64,000 bases of DNA, taken from assembly GCF_042677945.1 (NCBI RefSeq), contig NZ_JBHUDN010000017.1. The stretch is one strand, 5' to 3'. The notes below the pieces were generated by a model. That model was not told the origin of the DNA. It made no database searches and saw nothing but the letters and a program-made list of their open reading frames with translations. Source of the stretch: Haloplanus litoreus (lineage in GTDB: Archaea > Halobacteriota > Halobacteria > Halobacteriales > Haloferacaceae). How positions within the stretch are numbered: position 1 is the stretch's first letter; each line of letters opens with the position of its first letter. The position numbers and the translations under genes were made by a program. Below are positions 16,848 to 25,851 of this stretch, in pieces.

Positions 16848-17828
16848 ATGGTGGGCGGCGGAACCGCTGTCCAAGTCGGTCTTCTCGTTGCGACAGTCGC
16901 GGGGCTCTGGATCGGAGCCCGTCTTCTGGTCGATTCCGCGGTCCGGCTGGCCCGTCGGTTCGGGCTGTCGGAGCTCACTATCGGTCTCACCATCGTCGCC
17001 GCCGGCACCTCCACTCCGGAGCTGGTGGTCACCGCTGACGCGGCACTGGCCGGTCTGGGGGAGATCGCAGTCGGCAACGTCGTCGGGTCGAACATCTACA
17101 ATCTCGCGTTCGTACTCGGTGTCGTCTCGCTGATTCGGGTTATCCCGATCGAGCGGTCGCTGGTCCACCGCGACGGTGTGGTTCTGATCGCAAGTACACT
17201 CGTCGGTGCCGCAGTCATGTTCGACCGCACGGTGTTCCGGGTCGAGGGTGCCGTGCTCGTCGTCTCGTTCGTCGCCTACACGGCGTACCTACTCCGGACC
17301 GGTGCCGACCCCTCGGACACGGATCTCGATTCCGAGAAAGCGGGCATATCGACGGCGCTGACCGAACGTGTGACGTTCCGTGGACGCGATGTGATCCTGC
17401 TGGTGCTGGGGCTCGCCGTGGTCCTGGTGAGCGGCGACCTGATGGTGGGGGCGGCCTCCACGCTAGCACGGGCAGCGGGCATCCCCGACTCGGTCATCGG
17501 CGGCACCATCGTCGCTGCGGGCACCTCGACGCCGGAGTTTGCCGTCTCGCTGGTGGCGGTGCGGCAAGGACGACTCGGCGTGTCCGTCGGGAACGTCGTC
17601 GGGAGCAACGTCTTCAACGTGCTCGGTGTGTTGGGCGTGGCGGCAGTCGTCCAGCCGCTGTCGTTCGGGTCCGTCGCGCTTGAGTCCGTCGCCTGGCTCA
17701 TCGTCGTCACCGTGGTCATCGTCGCGGCACTGTGGACGGGCCGACGGCTCTCGCGGCCGGAGGGGGCGCTGTTCGCTGCCTCGGAGGTCGGACGGTGGGC
17801 TCTGGGACTGCTGGGGCTGGTCGGATGA
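16848..17828 (+). CDS. Calcium/sodium antiporter (CaCA superfamily, YrbG type)
   Basis: 326-residue membrane exchanger with the two inverted alpha-repeats of the family: VAAGTSTPELVVTADAAL...GNVVGSNIYN in the first half and VAAGTSTPEFAVSLVAVR...GNVVGSNVFN in the second. The Glu of each GTSTPE motif coordinates Ca2+ at the centre of the membrane. About ten helices are predicted. It is expected to expel Ca2+ in exchange for Na+. The ATG at 16848 begins the first helix; in-frame codons further upstream overlap the preceding gene's end and are unlikely. Confidence 0.9.
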   Translation: MVGGGTAVQVGLLVATVAGLWIGARLLVDSAVRLARRFGLSELTIGLTIVAAGTSTPELVVTADAALAGLGEIAVGNVVGSNIYNLAFVLGVVSLIRVIPIERSLVHRDGVVLIASTLVGAAVMFDRTVFRVEGAVLVVSFVAYTAYLLRTGADPSDTDLDSEKAGISTALTERVTFRGRDVILLVLGLAVVLVSGDLMVGAASTLARAAGIPDSVIGGTIVAAGTSTPEFAVSLVAVRQGRLGVSVGNVVGSNVFNVLGVLGVAAVVQPLSFGSVALESVAWLIVVTVVIVAALWTGRRLSRPEGALFAASEVGRWALGLLGLVG

Positions 17829-18004
17829 GAGGTGCCCGGTTGCGATGAGCGGTCCCTTCGGGAACCCCCGCCCCTGCAGAGTGCGTCCGTTGAATTGGGA
17901 AGCCCTGCTCCGACAAGGCCCGTTGTAAATCAGTGCCGGATTTCGCCGGCCGTCTCGGCGAAGGGGCGGTACACAGCGACGGCGGACGGTCTGATCCGTC
18001 CTCG

Positions 18005-18904
18005 CTATCCGTCGCTTCGGACGTCAGTGTCGGGCGGGAGGCCGGCGTCTTGCGGGGTCGGTGGGTCGTGATTAGCGAGTCGATCCGCACCGTAGCCGAC
18101 GACCAAGAGAAGTGCGATCACCACGAGTGGAACGGCGCCCGTGACTTCGGCGAGCAGGTTCAGCCAGGGGTCTGGCACCCCGTTCGGGACGAGCGCCTCC
18201 GGGTCGGCGGGGTGGAAGATCCCCATCGCGTTTATGCCGGCGTGGAACACCGCGACGGCGAGGACGCTTCCGCCGGTGCTGTTGTACATCCACGTCCAGA
18301 GAATCGAGCCCGCGAGGATGGAGACCATCCAGAGGAGTTGCTGGGAGAGCGGCCAGCCACCGTGGGTGGTCGTGGCGTTCAGGAACAGCGGGAGGTGCCA
18401 AGCGGCCCACGTGACGCCCACGATGGCACTCGACACCAGCGCGCTGTAGGAGTCCTGCAGGATGGGAAGCATGAAGCCGCGCCACCCGAGATCTTCCTGC
18501 CCGCCGCCCCACACGGTCCCCCACGCCATCGCGAACAGGTAGATGAACGGTGATTCGAACGCCGTGAGGTCGATCGGGCCACCGGCGGCGACGAACAGCA
18601 GGACCCCGAGCGAGAGGATAACGAATGGAAGCCCGAGCGCAAGCACCCACCATTTCACGCCGATTCGCCACTTGAACATCTGGCCGACCCAGGTTCGGAG
18701 GCTGCCACCGGAGGCCCAGATGACGACCGCCGCGCCGATCGGCGGGCCGAACCCGCCGAAGCCGATCAGAATCGAGTGCGTCCAGGAGGCTTCCATCCCC
18801 GAATACGCGAGCGCACCCTGGATCGTCCAGGTGAACGCGTACGCGATTGCGACGAAGCTCGGGAGCCGATGCTGATCGATCCACGCGCGGATACTACGAC
18901 TCAT
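18005..18904 (-). CDS. CPBP family intramembrane glutamic endopeptidase-like protein
   Basis: 299-residue protein with about eight membrane helices. CPBP (CaaX protease/bacteriocin-processing, Abi) motifs are present: GGGQEDLGWRGFMLP (E137-D138xxxR142, a variant of EExxxR), AAWHLPLF (H170) and FHAGIN. Family members cleave prenylated or membrane proteins; many are immunity or regulatory proteins. The start is the ATG at 18904; a TTG two codons earlier also exists. Its C-terminus is convergent with the CaCA exchanger, 176 nt apart. Confidence 0.83.
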   Translation of the reverse strand: MSRSIRAWIDQHRLPSFVAIAYAFTWTIQGALAYSGMEASWTHSILIGFGGFGPPIGAAVVIWASGGSLRTWVGQMFKWRIGVKWWVLALGLPFVILSLGVLLFVAAGGPIDLTAFESPFIYLFAMAWGTVWGGGQEDLGWRGFMLPILQDSYSALVSSAIVGVTWAAWHLPLFLNATTTHGGWPLSQQLLWMVSILAGSILWTWMYNSTGGSVLAVAVFHAGINAMGIFHPADPEALVPNGVPDPWLNLLAEVTGAVPLVVIALLLVVGYGADRLANHDPPTPQDAGLPPDTDVRSDG

Positions 18905-19088
18905 TGCCAATTCATGTGATGGAGCCTACACTTAAGAACACTCGAGTATGCCGACGTCCACGGCATTGACCAGGTCGTCATTCAGTGTGTCTTTGAGGCG
19001 TGAGGCACTCGAACTCGCATAGCGCCGGACGAGTACTCCCCAGCGAACCTAAAACGTCAAATCCCGGCACCTCATTGGTATAGAAAAC

Positions 19089-21266
19089 GTGGCCGTTACG
19101 GAGTCCCCATCGCTATCGACGTGTACCGTCCGCATCGAACGACGAGGGGGTCGTGGCGAAGCGGGGGCGCGGGCACTCGAACGACACCTCCAGAATATCC
19201 CCGGCGTCCACGACGTCGATGTCTCCTTCCGAACGGGGAGCGCTCGGATCACCTACGACGAGGGGGCCACATCCGAAGAAACGATTCGAGACGCAGTCCG
19301 CAACCGGAACGTCTCGATCCAGGATGACGACGAGACGGCAACGGACGACGTAAGTTCCCGCTCGGAACTCGGACGGGAGGCGGTGTTCGTCGGGTTGACG
19401 CTACTCGGGATGGTGACCGGCATCGTGACGGGGTGGCTCAACGGGCCACAACTTCTCGTGTGGGCCGGCTACGCCGTCGCGTACGTCTTCGGCGGCTGGT
19501 ACGGGCTCACGGGCGCTGTCGAGACGCTCCGCCACGGCGCCGTCGACATCGACCTGTTGATGATCGTCGCCGCACTCGGTGCCCTCTCGATCGGCGCACC
19601 GTTCGAGGGCGCGATGCTCCTCTTCCTGTTCTCGCTGTCGAATACGCTCCAACACTACGCCATCGGCCGGTCGCGCCGGGCGATCAAGTCGCTCGTCGAG
19701 ATGCGACCCGACGAAGCGCAGGTCCTCCGCGACGGCGAGGAAGTCACCGTCCCCATCGACGACGTCGCCGTCGGCGACGTCTTCGTCGTTCGGCCCGGCG
19801 ATAAAATCCCACTGGACGGCGTCGTCACGTCGGGCGAGGGGACGGTCGATCAGGCGTCGCTCACCGGCGAATCCGTCCCGGTGCCGAAGGAACCCGGCGA
19901 CGAGGTGTTCGGCGGGACGATCAACGAGAGCGGGAGCCTCGAAATCGAGGTCACGCGGCAGGCCCACGAGTCGGCGATCAGCCGCCTCATCCACATGGTC
20001 GAACGCGCCCAGAGCGAGAAAGCGCCGACCCAGCGGCTCATCGACCGCCTCGAGCAACCGTACGTCCTCGGCGTGTTCGCACTCACGATTGCGGCGATCG
20101 CGATTCCGCTCGCGCTCGGGAGCGCGTTCACCAGTACGTTCTACCGGGCGATGACGCTCATGGTTGCGGCCTCGCCGTGTGCCGTCATCATCTCGACGCC
20201 TGCAGCGGTCCTGTCGGCGATCGCCTCCGGCGGCAGACAGGGCGTCCTGTTCAAAGGCGGCGAGCACGTCGAGGCGGCAGCGAACATCGACGCGGTAGCC
20301 TTCGACAAGACCGGCACACTCACGCGGGGCGATACGCAGTTGACGGACGTCTTCGTCCGCGAGACGGCAGACAGATCGCTGACCGACGACGAACTGCTCT
20401 CGCTCGCGGCCGCAGTGCAGGCCCGCTCGGAGCACCACCTCGCTCGTGCGACCGTGGCGGCGGCGGATGATCGGTCACTCGACGTTCCCGACGCACAGCG
20501 GTTTCAGTCCGTCGCGGGGAAAGGAGTCCGCGCCGACGTCGAAGCCAGCACCGTCCACATCGGGAATCGGAGTTACTTCGGGACCGTCCTCGAAGACGCA
20601 GCGATCGAGGGGCTCGAGCCCGGCCTCGACCGGCTCCAGACGCTAGCGGCGGAGGGGAAAACGAGCGTCATCGTCGCCCGAGAGGACGGCGACGGGGTCA
20701 CCGTGTTGGGATGGCTCGCGTTCACCGACACGGTCCGTCCCGGGGCTGCCGAGATGATCGACGAACTCCGCTCGCTCGGCGTGGCGCACATCGTCATGCT
20801 CACCGGCGACAACGAGCGCGTCGCACAGCGGATCGCCGACGAGGTCGGCATCGACGAGGTGCAGGCGGAACTGCTGCCGGCGGAGAAAGTGGCGACGATC
20901 GAAGCCCTGGTCGACCAGCACGAGAACGTGGCGATGGTCGGCGACGGCGTGAACGATGCCCCGGCGCTGGCGACCGCGACGCTCGGCATCGCGATGGGCG
21001 GCGCTGGGACCGACGTCGCGCTCGACACCGCCGACGTGGTACTGATGGGCGACGATCTCAGCAAGATCCCCTACGTTCTCGGGCTTGGACGCAAGACCCG
21101 CCGGACGCTCACCGTCAATCTCGCCATCGCGTTCGGTGCCATCGCGCTCATGGTCGGTACGATCCTGCTACGGGGCATCCCGCTTCCCCTTGCCGTAGTC
21201 GGCCACGAAGGATCGACGGTTCTCGTGTCCCTGAACGGCCTCCGATTGCTCGGATACCGTGGCTAG
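19089..21266 (+). CDS. P1B-4-type heavy-metal-transporting P-type ATPase
   Basis: 725-residue metal pump. An N-terminal HMA-like ferredoxin fold (about 8-75) has no CxxC. Membrane helices, the actuator TGES loop (SLTGESVPVPKE), an SPC motif at 362-364 (AASPCAVI), phosphorylation DKTGTLT (D406), GDNERVAQ, GDGVNDAPAL and a C-terminal HEGSTVLVSLNGLRLLGYRG (706-725) follow. SPC plus HEGxT defines the P1B-4 subgroup, which exports Co2+, Fe2+ or Zn2+. The start is the GTG at 19089, about 10 nt after a TATA-like TTGGTATAG; a GTG start with a short leader or a different TATA is possible. No metal-responsive regulator is adjacent. Confidence 0.9.
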   Translation: MAVTESPSLSTCTVRIERRGGRGEAGARALERHLQNIPGVHDVDVSFRTGSARITYDEGATSEETIRDAVRNRNVSIQDDDETATDDVSSRSELGREAVFVGLTLLGMVTGIVTGWLNGPQLLVWAGYAVAYVFGGWYGLTGAVETLRHGAVDIDLLMIVAALGALSIGAPFEGAMLLFLFSLSNTLQHYAIGRSRRAIKSLVEMRPDEAQVLRDGEEVTVPIDDVAVGDVFVVRPGDKIPLDGVVTSGEGTVDQASLTGESVPVPKEPGDEVFGGTINESGSLEIEVTRQAHESAISRLIHMVERAQSEKAPTQRLIDRLEQPYVLGVFALTIAAIAIPLALGSAFTSTFYRAMTLMVAASPCAVIISTPAAVLSAIASGGRQGVLFKGGEHVEAAANIDAVAFDKTGTLTRGDTQLTDVFVRETADRSLTDDELLSLAAAVQARSEHHLARATVAAADDRSLDVPDAQRFQSVAGKGVRADVEASTVHIGNRSYFGTVLEDAAIEGLEPGLDRLQTLAAEGKTSVIVAREDGDGVTVLGWLAFTDTVRPGAAEMIDELRSLGVAHIVMLTGDNERVAQRIADEVGIDEVQAELLPAEKVATIEALVDQHENVAMVGDGVNDAPALATATLGIAMGGAGTDVALDTADVVLMGDDLSKIPYVLGLGRKTRRTLTVNLAIAFGAIALMVGTILLRGIPLPLAVVGHEGSTVLVSLNGLRLLGYRG

Positions 21267-21588
21267 GCGACGCAGGGCGCAGCGACGTTGCTTCGACGGT
21301 GAGCGACGAGTCGTCGCTCAGTCCCTCACGGACGAGCGGTCGTCCGATCCCGTCTGTGTCACCGGGTACCCGCCCTAGATGGCGCTCGATCTGTGATGGG
21401 TGGGTTGGCACCGAACCGGTCGTCGGTGTTGGTCGTCGACTGCTGCCGCCCCGATCCGATCGTGGCCGTCGTAAGTCCTCGCACACCCGATCGCATGGCG
21501 TCCGGCGATCGGATGTGCGAACAGTGCCAAACGCGACGATGGCTTCGTCGCGGGCGACGTTGGGTTCGGTCGGATCTCCCCCGTGTCG
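21267..21588. other. Gene-less stretch after the P-type ATPase
   Basis: About 320 nt between the ATPase stop and the MATE fragment. No start-to-stop ORF with convincing composition and no repeat structure is visible; probably decayed sequence. Confidence 0.4.
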
Positions 21589-21780
21589 TGTGCCGCACCG
21601 GTACCACGCGTAGTCAATGGGCGCTTCGACGACGTTCGGGACGACGAACGACGGCCAGATACCGGGTTCCCCGAGCGGATCGACCGCGACCCACGCGATC
21701 GGGAAGCGGATGACACCGAGCATCAACACGGAGATCGCTGCGGCGGTGAGCGTCTCACCGGCACCACGGAAACCGTCTCG
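21589..21780 (-). pseudogene. MATE-type efflux transporter, C-terminal remnant
   Basis: The minus-strand frame over 21589-21780 reads GFRGAGETLTAAAISVLMLGVIRFPIAWVA...GIWPSFVVPNVVEAPIDYAWYRCGT. This closely resembles the penultimate helices and C-terminal end of haloarchaeal MATE-family multidrug/Na+ antiporters (FRGAG...T, GIWxxF...N...AYAWYRRGTW). Nothing upstream in the frame continues the family, and the sequence after GTRHGG loses it, so only about 64 codons survive. Either a deletion scar or the edge of an imported fragment; it lies just 90 nt before the CBS-protein start. Confidence 0.7.
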
Positions 21781-21832
21781 CCCCTCGGTCGCGGTTCGGA
21801 CACCGCTGACCACAATGTCAGGGGTGGAACAA

Positions 21833-21839
21833 GTATATC
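21833..21839 (+). promoter_or_regulatory. TATA-like box of the CBS-domain gene
   Basis: GTATATC at 21833-21839 lies 33-39 nt before the ATG at 21872. Confidence 0.45.
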
Positions 21840-21871
21840 CGTCCGGCGCTCCTCCCAGTAGAGAGTCACAC

Positions 21872-23080
21872 ATGGATATCTCAGAGATTCTTTCGAGCAA
21901 ATTCACGGAGTTCGACGTCGGCACACCGCTTTCGAAGGTCGCCGGGGCGTTCGAGAATCAGGAACTCGATTCCGTCGTCGTAACGGACGGCGACGAGTAT
22001 CGTGGTGTCGTGAGCCGCCGACAGCTGGCGTCCTCGTCCAACCAGCCGTCTGCGAAGGTCGGCTCACAGGTACAGCACGTCCCCACCGTTAACCGTACCG
22101 AGGACGTCCGCGAGGTGGCGCGGCTCATGATCGGGAGCGACGCCAAAACCCTCCCCGTACTCGACGACGACCGTGTCGTCGGCGTGGTGACCGGCGATGA
22201 TGTCCTCGAGGCAGTCCGTCCGTTTCTCGATGCGGTGACCGTCGACGACGCCTACACGGCGGAGTTGATCAGTGCGACCCCCGAAACCACGATCGGGAAA
22301 GCGCTCAATATGCTTCGAGAAGCCGGAATCGCCCATCTCCCGGTCGTCGACGGGGACGACCTCGTTGGCATGTTGAGCCTGTACGACGTCATCGAGTTCA
22401 CGACGCGGGGGGGTAGCAAGAGCCAGGGTGGTTCGTCGAGTGGCTTCGGTGGTCGCGGCGGCGGTGGGCAGAACCGTGGCGGCTTCGGCGCGCGCGAGGG
22501 CGACGCCGACCGGATGCTCGATCTGCCGGTCCGGAATCTGATGTCCGACGCAGTCGCGACGATCGAGCGGAGCGCGCCGCTCGACGAAGTCGTCGCGGTG
22601 ATGTTCGAGCGGGAGATCTCCTCGCTCGTCGTCACGGACGACGACACCGACGAGCCGGTCGGCATCATCACGAAGACGGACGTCATCGAGGCGCTCACCT
22701 GGGAGCGCGACGACCGGAACGCCGTGCAGGTGTTCGGCCTTGACCTGCTGGAGGGGATGGACTACGACGACGTCTCTGCGCTGATCGAGCGCATGACCTC
22801 GAAGTACGGTGAGATGACGGTGATCAAGGCCAGCATCGAACTGCAGGAACACAAAGAACAGACCCGGGGCGTGCCGCTGGTGCTGGCACGGATTCGGCTG
22901 GTCACCGACCGTGGCTACTTCACTGCCGATGGGGAGGGGTACGGTGCCTCCCACGCCCTTCGACTCGCTGCGAATGCGGTCGAACGACAGCTCCTCAAGG
23001 GGAAAACCTACGGCCAATCGAAGAAGCCCTCGGACGCCGACGAGCGGGCACGACTGTACGGGTGGTGGCTCGGTGGGTGA
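21872..23080 (+). CDS. Four-CBS-domain protein with a RaiA/HPF-like C-terminal domain
   Basis: 402-residue protein. It carries four CBS motifs in two pairs (about 1-165 and 205-285), separated by a Gly/Ser/Arg-rich linker (GGSSSGFGGRGGGGQNRGGFG). Each CBS unit shows a strand such as LPVVDGDDLVGMLSLYDVI or SSLVVTDDDTDEPVGIITKTDVIEAL. The last about 110 residues (VIKASIELQEHKEQTRGVPLVLARIRLVTDRGYFTADGEGYGASHALRLAANAVERQL) resemble the S30AE/HPF ribosome-binding fold. CBS pairs usually sense adenine nucleotides; coupling to a ribosome-hibernation-like domain suggests energy-dependent control of ribosomes, which is inference. The ATG at 21872 is preferred over an 85-residue upstream extension. 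Confidence 0.83.
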   Translation: MDISEILSSKFTEFDVGTPLSKVAGAFENQELDSVVVTDGDEYRGVVSRRQLASSSNQPSAKVGSQVQHVPTVNRTEDVREVARLMIGSDAKTLPVLDDDRVVGVVTGDDVLEAVRPFLDAVTVDDAYTAELISATPETTIGKALNMLREAGIAHLPVVDGDDLVGMLSLYDVIEFTTRGGSKSQGGSSSGFGGRGGGGQNRGGFGAREGDADRMLDLPVRNLMSDAVATIERSAPLDEVVAVMFEREISSLVVTDDDTDEPVGIITKTDVIEALTWERDDRNAVQVFGLDLLEGMDYDDVSALIERMTSKYGEMTVIKASIELQEHKEQTRGVPLVLARIRLVTDRGYFTADGEGYGASHALRLAANAVERQLLKGKTYGQSKKPSDADERARLYGWWLGG

Positions 23081-23427
23081 TCGGGCCGGGATCTACCACT
23101 GGACGAGTCCCGCCTCCGGTTGGCACGCCCGTTGGTGTGGTCCTGTCGGAACGAGGACCCCAGTCTGATTCCCCTCGGAAAGACCACCGGTGGTTCACCG
23201 GACTGGCGGCGTACTCGAACGTGAACTAGTCGGCCGATCACTCCGATCCCGTGTAACCGGATATGAGAGCTGCGGTAGTCGCAGACGGCGGGTACGGTGG
23301 TGACGAACCACGCGACAACCCCGAGGACGGCCGTAGGGTCGTAGCCGGGGGAGTGCTCGTCGCGCGTATCTAGTAGAGACGACAGATCCGGGCTGCCAGT
23401 CGCTGTTTCGATGCCCGAGTCTCGTGG
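23081..23427. other. Gene-less stretch with possible coding debris
   Basis: No complete gene. A minus-strand frame around 23270-23370 gives HSPGYDPTAVLGVVAWFVTTVPAVCDYR, which could be the tail of a membrane protein, but it has no start and loses coding character. It fits with the fragments on either side. Confidence 0.4.
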
Positions 23428-23745
23428 TTACACCAACTGGAGAACGTTTCCGTTCGCGGTAACGTGGAGGTCACGGCCCAGCTTGTAGCCCTGCTTTGAA
23501 GCGAGGTCGACGTAGCCGGAGAACCCCTGCATATCCTGATGTGCGGGGATGACGTGCTGGGGTTGGAGTGCATCGAGCATTTCGTAGTGTCCCTCTTGCG
23601 AGAGGTGGCCGGAGACGTGGACGTCGTCGTAGATACGCGCCCCTTGCATCCCGAGTAACTTCTCGGACCGGTAGCGTTGCCCCTCGTTCGTCGGTTCCGG
23701 GATCACGCGCGCCGAGAAGACCTCCGACTGAAATTTCACCGCGGG
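23428..23745 (-). pseudogene. Ribonuclease J, C-terminal fragment
   Basis: About 105 codons ending at 23428 read FSARVIPEPTNEGQRYRSEKLLGMQGARIYDDVHVSGHLSQEGHYEMLDALQPQHVIPAHQDM...GRDLHVTANGNVLQLV. This is the end of the beta-CASP/MBL RNase J protein, with the conserved (S)ARVIPEPTNE, HVSGH and IPAH motifs. The N-terminal metallo-beta-lactamase core with HxHxDH is absent: upstream the frame becomes Arg-rich noise. The fragment therefore cannot be active. A full copy is expected elsewhere in the genome. Confidence 0.85.
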
Positions 23746-24162
23746 TTCATCCCGGGAGTGGCCCCGCCCAGACCGGTGCGTACCCCGTGAGCTCCGGGAC
23801 GGAGTTCTCCCCCGCCGTGACCTCCTCGGGGCTAGATGTCGCCGCCCAGATGTGAGCCGACCGACTGGTGATCCCGAGCGTGTTCTTTCTCGTTCTCGCT
23901 GGCACTCTCGCCGGTCTCGATGTCTCCGGTGGCTCCGAACCCTCTCGGCCACCGTCGACCCCTCGGTTGCGATCATCATTGTCGAACGTACAGCCTATCC
24001 GAGGCGTAGCTACCCGTACCGCGGGGAGGACGATGCTCTGGAGTTGGGGACGACGAGGCGTACTGTCGATATCACCTTCGCTAATTGTCGATCTCAAATC
24101 CGAGAAAATAATAAGTTATCAGTCTGGACTCTCACCGTGGAAGTAGTCACCACGGAACAGCC
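23746..24162. other. Gene-less stretch upstream of mqo
   Basis: About 415 nt. The right end is AT-rich (GAGAAAATAATAAGTTATC near 24100) and probably holds the promoter of the next gene. The rest has open frames but no recognisable protein. Confidence 0.4.
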
Positions 24163-25560
24163 ATGGCAGGTAAATACGATCTGGTCATCGTCGGCGGTGG
24201 AATCAGTGGCGCGTCGCTGTTGTACACGACCGCGAAGTTCACGGATATCGACTCGATCGCGTTGATCGAGAAGGAGTCGGAGATCGCGGCGATCAACTCC
24301 AACCACACGAACAACTCCCAGACGCTACACTTCGGCGACATCGAGACCAACTACACCCTCGAGAAGGCGAAGGAAGTGAAAGAGGGAGCGGAACTTCTCG
24401 CGGGTTACCTAGAGGCCAACGACCCCGACGGCGAGATGCACGCTCGGCGGAGCAAGATGGTTCTCGCGGTCGGTGACGAAGAAGTATCCGAACTCGAACG
24501 ACGGTACGACGAGGAGGGGTTCGGTGACCTCTTTCCCAAACTGCGACCGATCGAACGCGAGGAGATCGCGGAGATCGAACCGAACGTCGTCGAGGGACGC
24601 GATCCCGGAGTCGAACTCCTCGCACTCCAGACGCCGGACGGCTACGTCGTCGACTACGGCCGGACGGCGACATCGTTCGTCGACCGCGCCGTCGGGGAGT
24701 CGAACGTCGACGTCTACACCGGCACGGAAGTCACGGACGTGACGCCGACACTCGACGGCTACACGATAGAAACGACTGGGGGTCGCTTCGACTGTGAGGC
24801 GGCCGTCGTCGCCGCTGGCTCTCACAGCCTCCAGATCGCGAAAGAACTCGGCTACGGGCGGGACAAGGTGTTGCTCCCCGTCGCCGGGAGCTTCTTCCTC
24901 GCCGACGACCTCCTGAACGGGAAGGTGTACACCCTCCAGATGAAGAAGCTCCCCTTCGCCGCAGTTCACGGCGATGCGGACGTCCACGATCCGAGCGTCA
25001 CGCGGTTCGGTCCGACCGCGAAACTCGTGCCGGCGCTCGAACGCGGTCGCCTCTCGACGGTGTCGGACTTCCTCGACGTGTTCGGACTGAACGCGGCGGC
25101 GGCGCTCAGCTACGCCAACATCCTCTCGGATCGGGTGCTCCTCCCCTACGTTCTGCGGAACCTCGTGTACGACCTCCCCGAGGTCGGCCCGCGTCAGTTC
25201 CTCCCGCACGTCAGGAAGGTCGTGCCGAGCGTCGACCTCGAGGATCTCGAACGGGCGACCGGCTACGGCGGTGTTCGACCACAGATCGTCGATACGAGCC
25301 AGAAGTCCCTCGACATGGGCGAGGCGAAGATCGTCGGCGACGACATCATCTTCAACATCACGCCGTCACCGGGCGCCTCAACGTGCCTCAAAAACGCCAT
25401 GCGCGACACGCGGACGCTACTGGAGTTCCTCGACGGCGACTACGTGTTCGACGAGACGGCGTTCCGCGCCGATACCATCGACAACTTCCCTCGCGGTGAC
25501 ACCGCTGACGGCACCGCCGGGGACGACACCGTCGACGGGGTTCCTGCGATGGACGATTGA
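24163..25560 (+). CDS. mqo: FAD-dependent oxidoreductase of the malate:quinone oxidoreductase family
   Basis: 465-residue flavoprotein. The N-terminal FAD motif is DLVIVGGGISGASLLYTTAKF, and the conserved MQO segment NSNHTNNSQTLHFGDIETNYTLEKA follows. Later blocks PVAGSFF, TRFGPTAKLVP and the C-terminal FNITPSPGASTCLKNAM (compare SPGAST in bacterial MQO) are present. It is expected to oxidise malate to oxaloacetate and pass electrons to the membrane quinone pool, bypassing NAD-dependent malate dehydrogenase. The ATG at 24163 gives the canonical start. It stands alone between fragments and looks intact. A related 2-hydroxyacid oxidase activity is possible. Confidence 0.85.
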   Translation: MAGKYDLVIVGGGISGASLLYTTAKFTDIDSIALIEKESEIAAINSNHTNNSQTLHFGDIETNYTLEKAKEVKEGAELLAGYLEANDPDGEMHARRSKMVLAVGDEEVSELERRYDEEGFGDLFPKLRPIEREEIAEIEPNVVEGRDPGVELLALQTPDGYVVDYGRTATSFVDRAVGESNVDVYTGTEVTDVTPTLDGYTIETTGGRFDCEAAVVAAGSHSLQIAKELGYGRDKVLLPVAGSFFLADDLLNGKVYTLQMKKLPFAAVHGDADVHDPSVTRFGPTAKLVPALERGRLSTVSDFLDVFGLNAAAALSYANILSDRVLLPYVLRNLVYDLPEVGPRQFLPHVRKVVPSVDLEDLERATGYGGVRPQIVDTSQKSLDMGEAKIVGDDIIFNITPSPGASTCLKNAMRDTRTLLEFLDGDYVFDETAFRADTIDNFPRGDTADGTAGDDTVDGVPAMDD

Positions 25561-25851
25561 TCCCTCGTCCCGGTTGGAGGAGGGACACGGTTGATCCTGT
25601 CATCTCGAACGCGCCGAATGCACGATCGGGTAACGGAGGGTACTATCACTCCGTCCAGCGAAGTTCGTACTCGAGTTCGTACCGCTGCTCTCCCGTGTCC
25701 GAGTCCGTCAGTCGCTCGCGTCGCTGGCGTCTCGTTCTTCGCGATAGTGACACCCCCTGTCCGCTGTTTCGTGCCGACGCTCGTCTACTGCGGTGCCACG
25801 CCGTGTTCCGTTGGGTCCTTCGTCCACGCCGGAGGAAGCTCATTACCGGCC

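Noticed and set aside
18940..19000. Plus-strand fragment EYADVHGIDQVVIQCVFEA before the metal ATPase
   Set aside because: Possible tail of a lost gene, but too short and without a recognised family.
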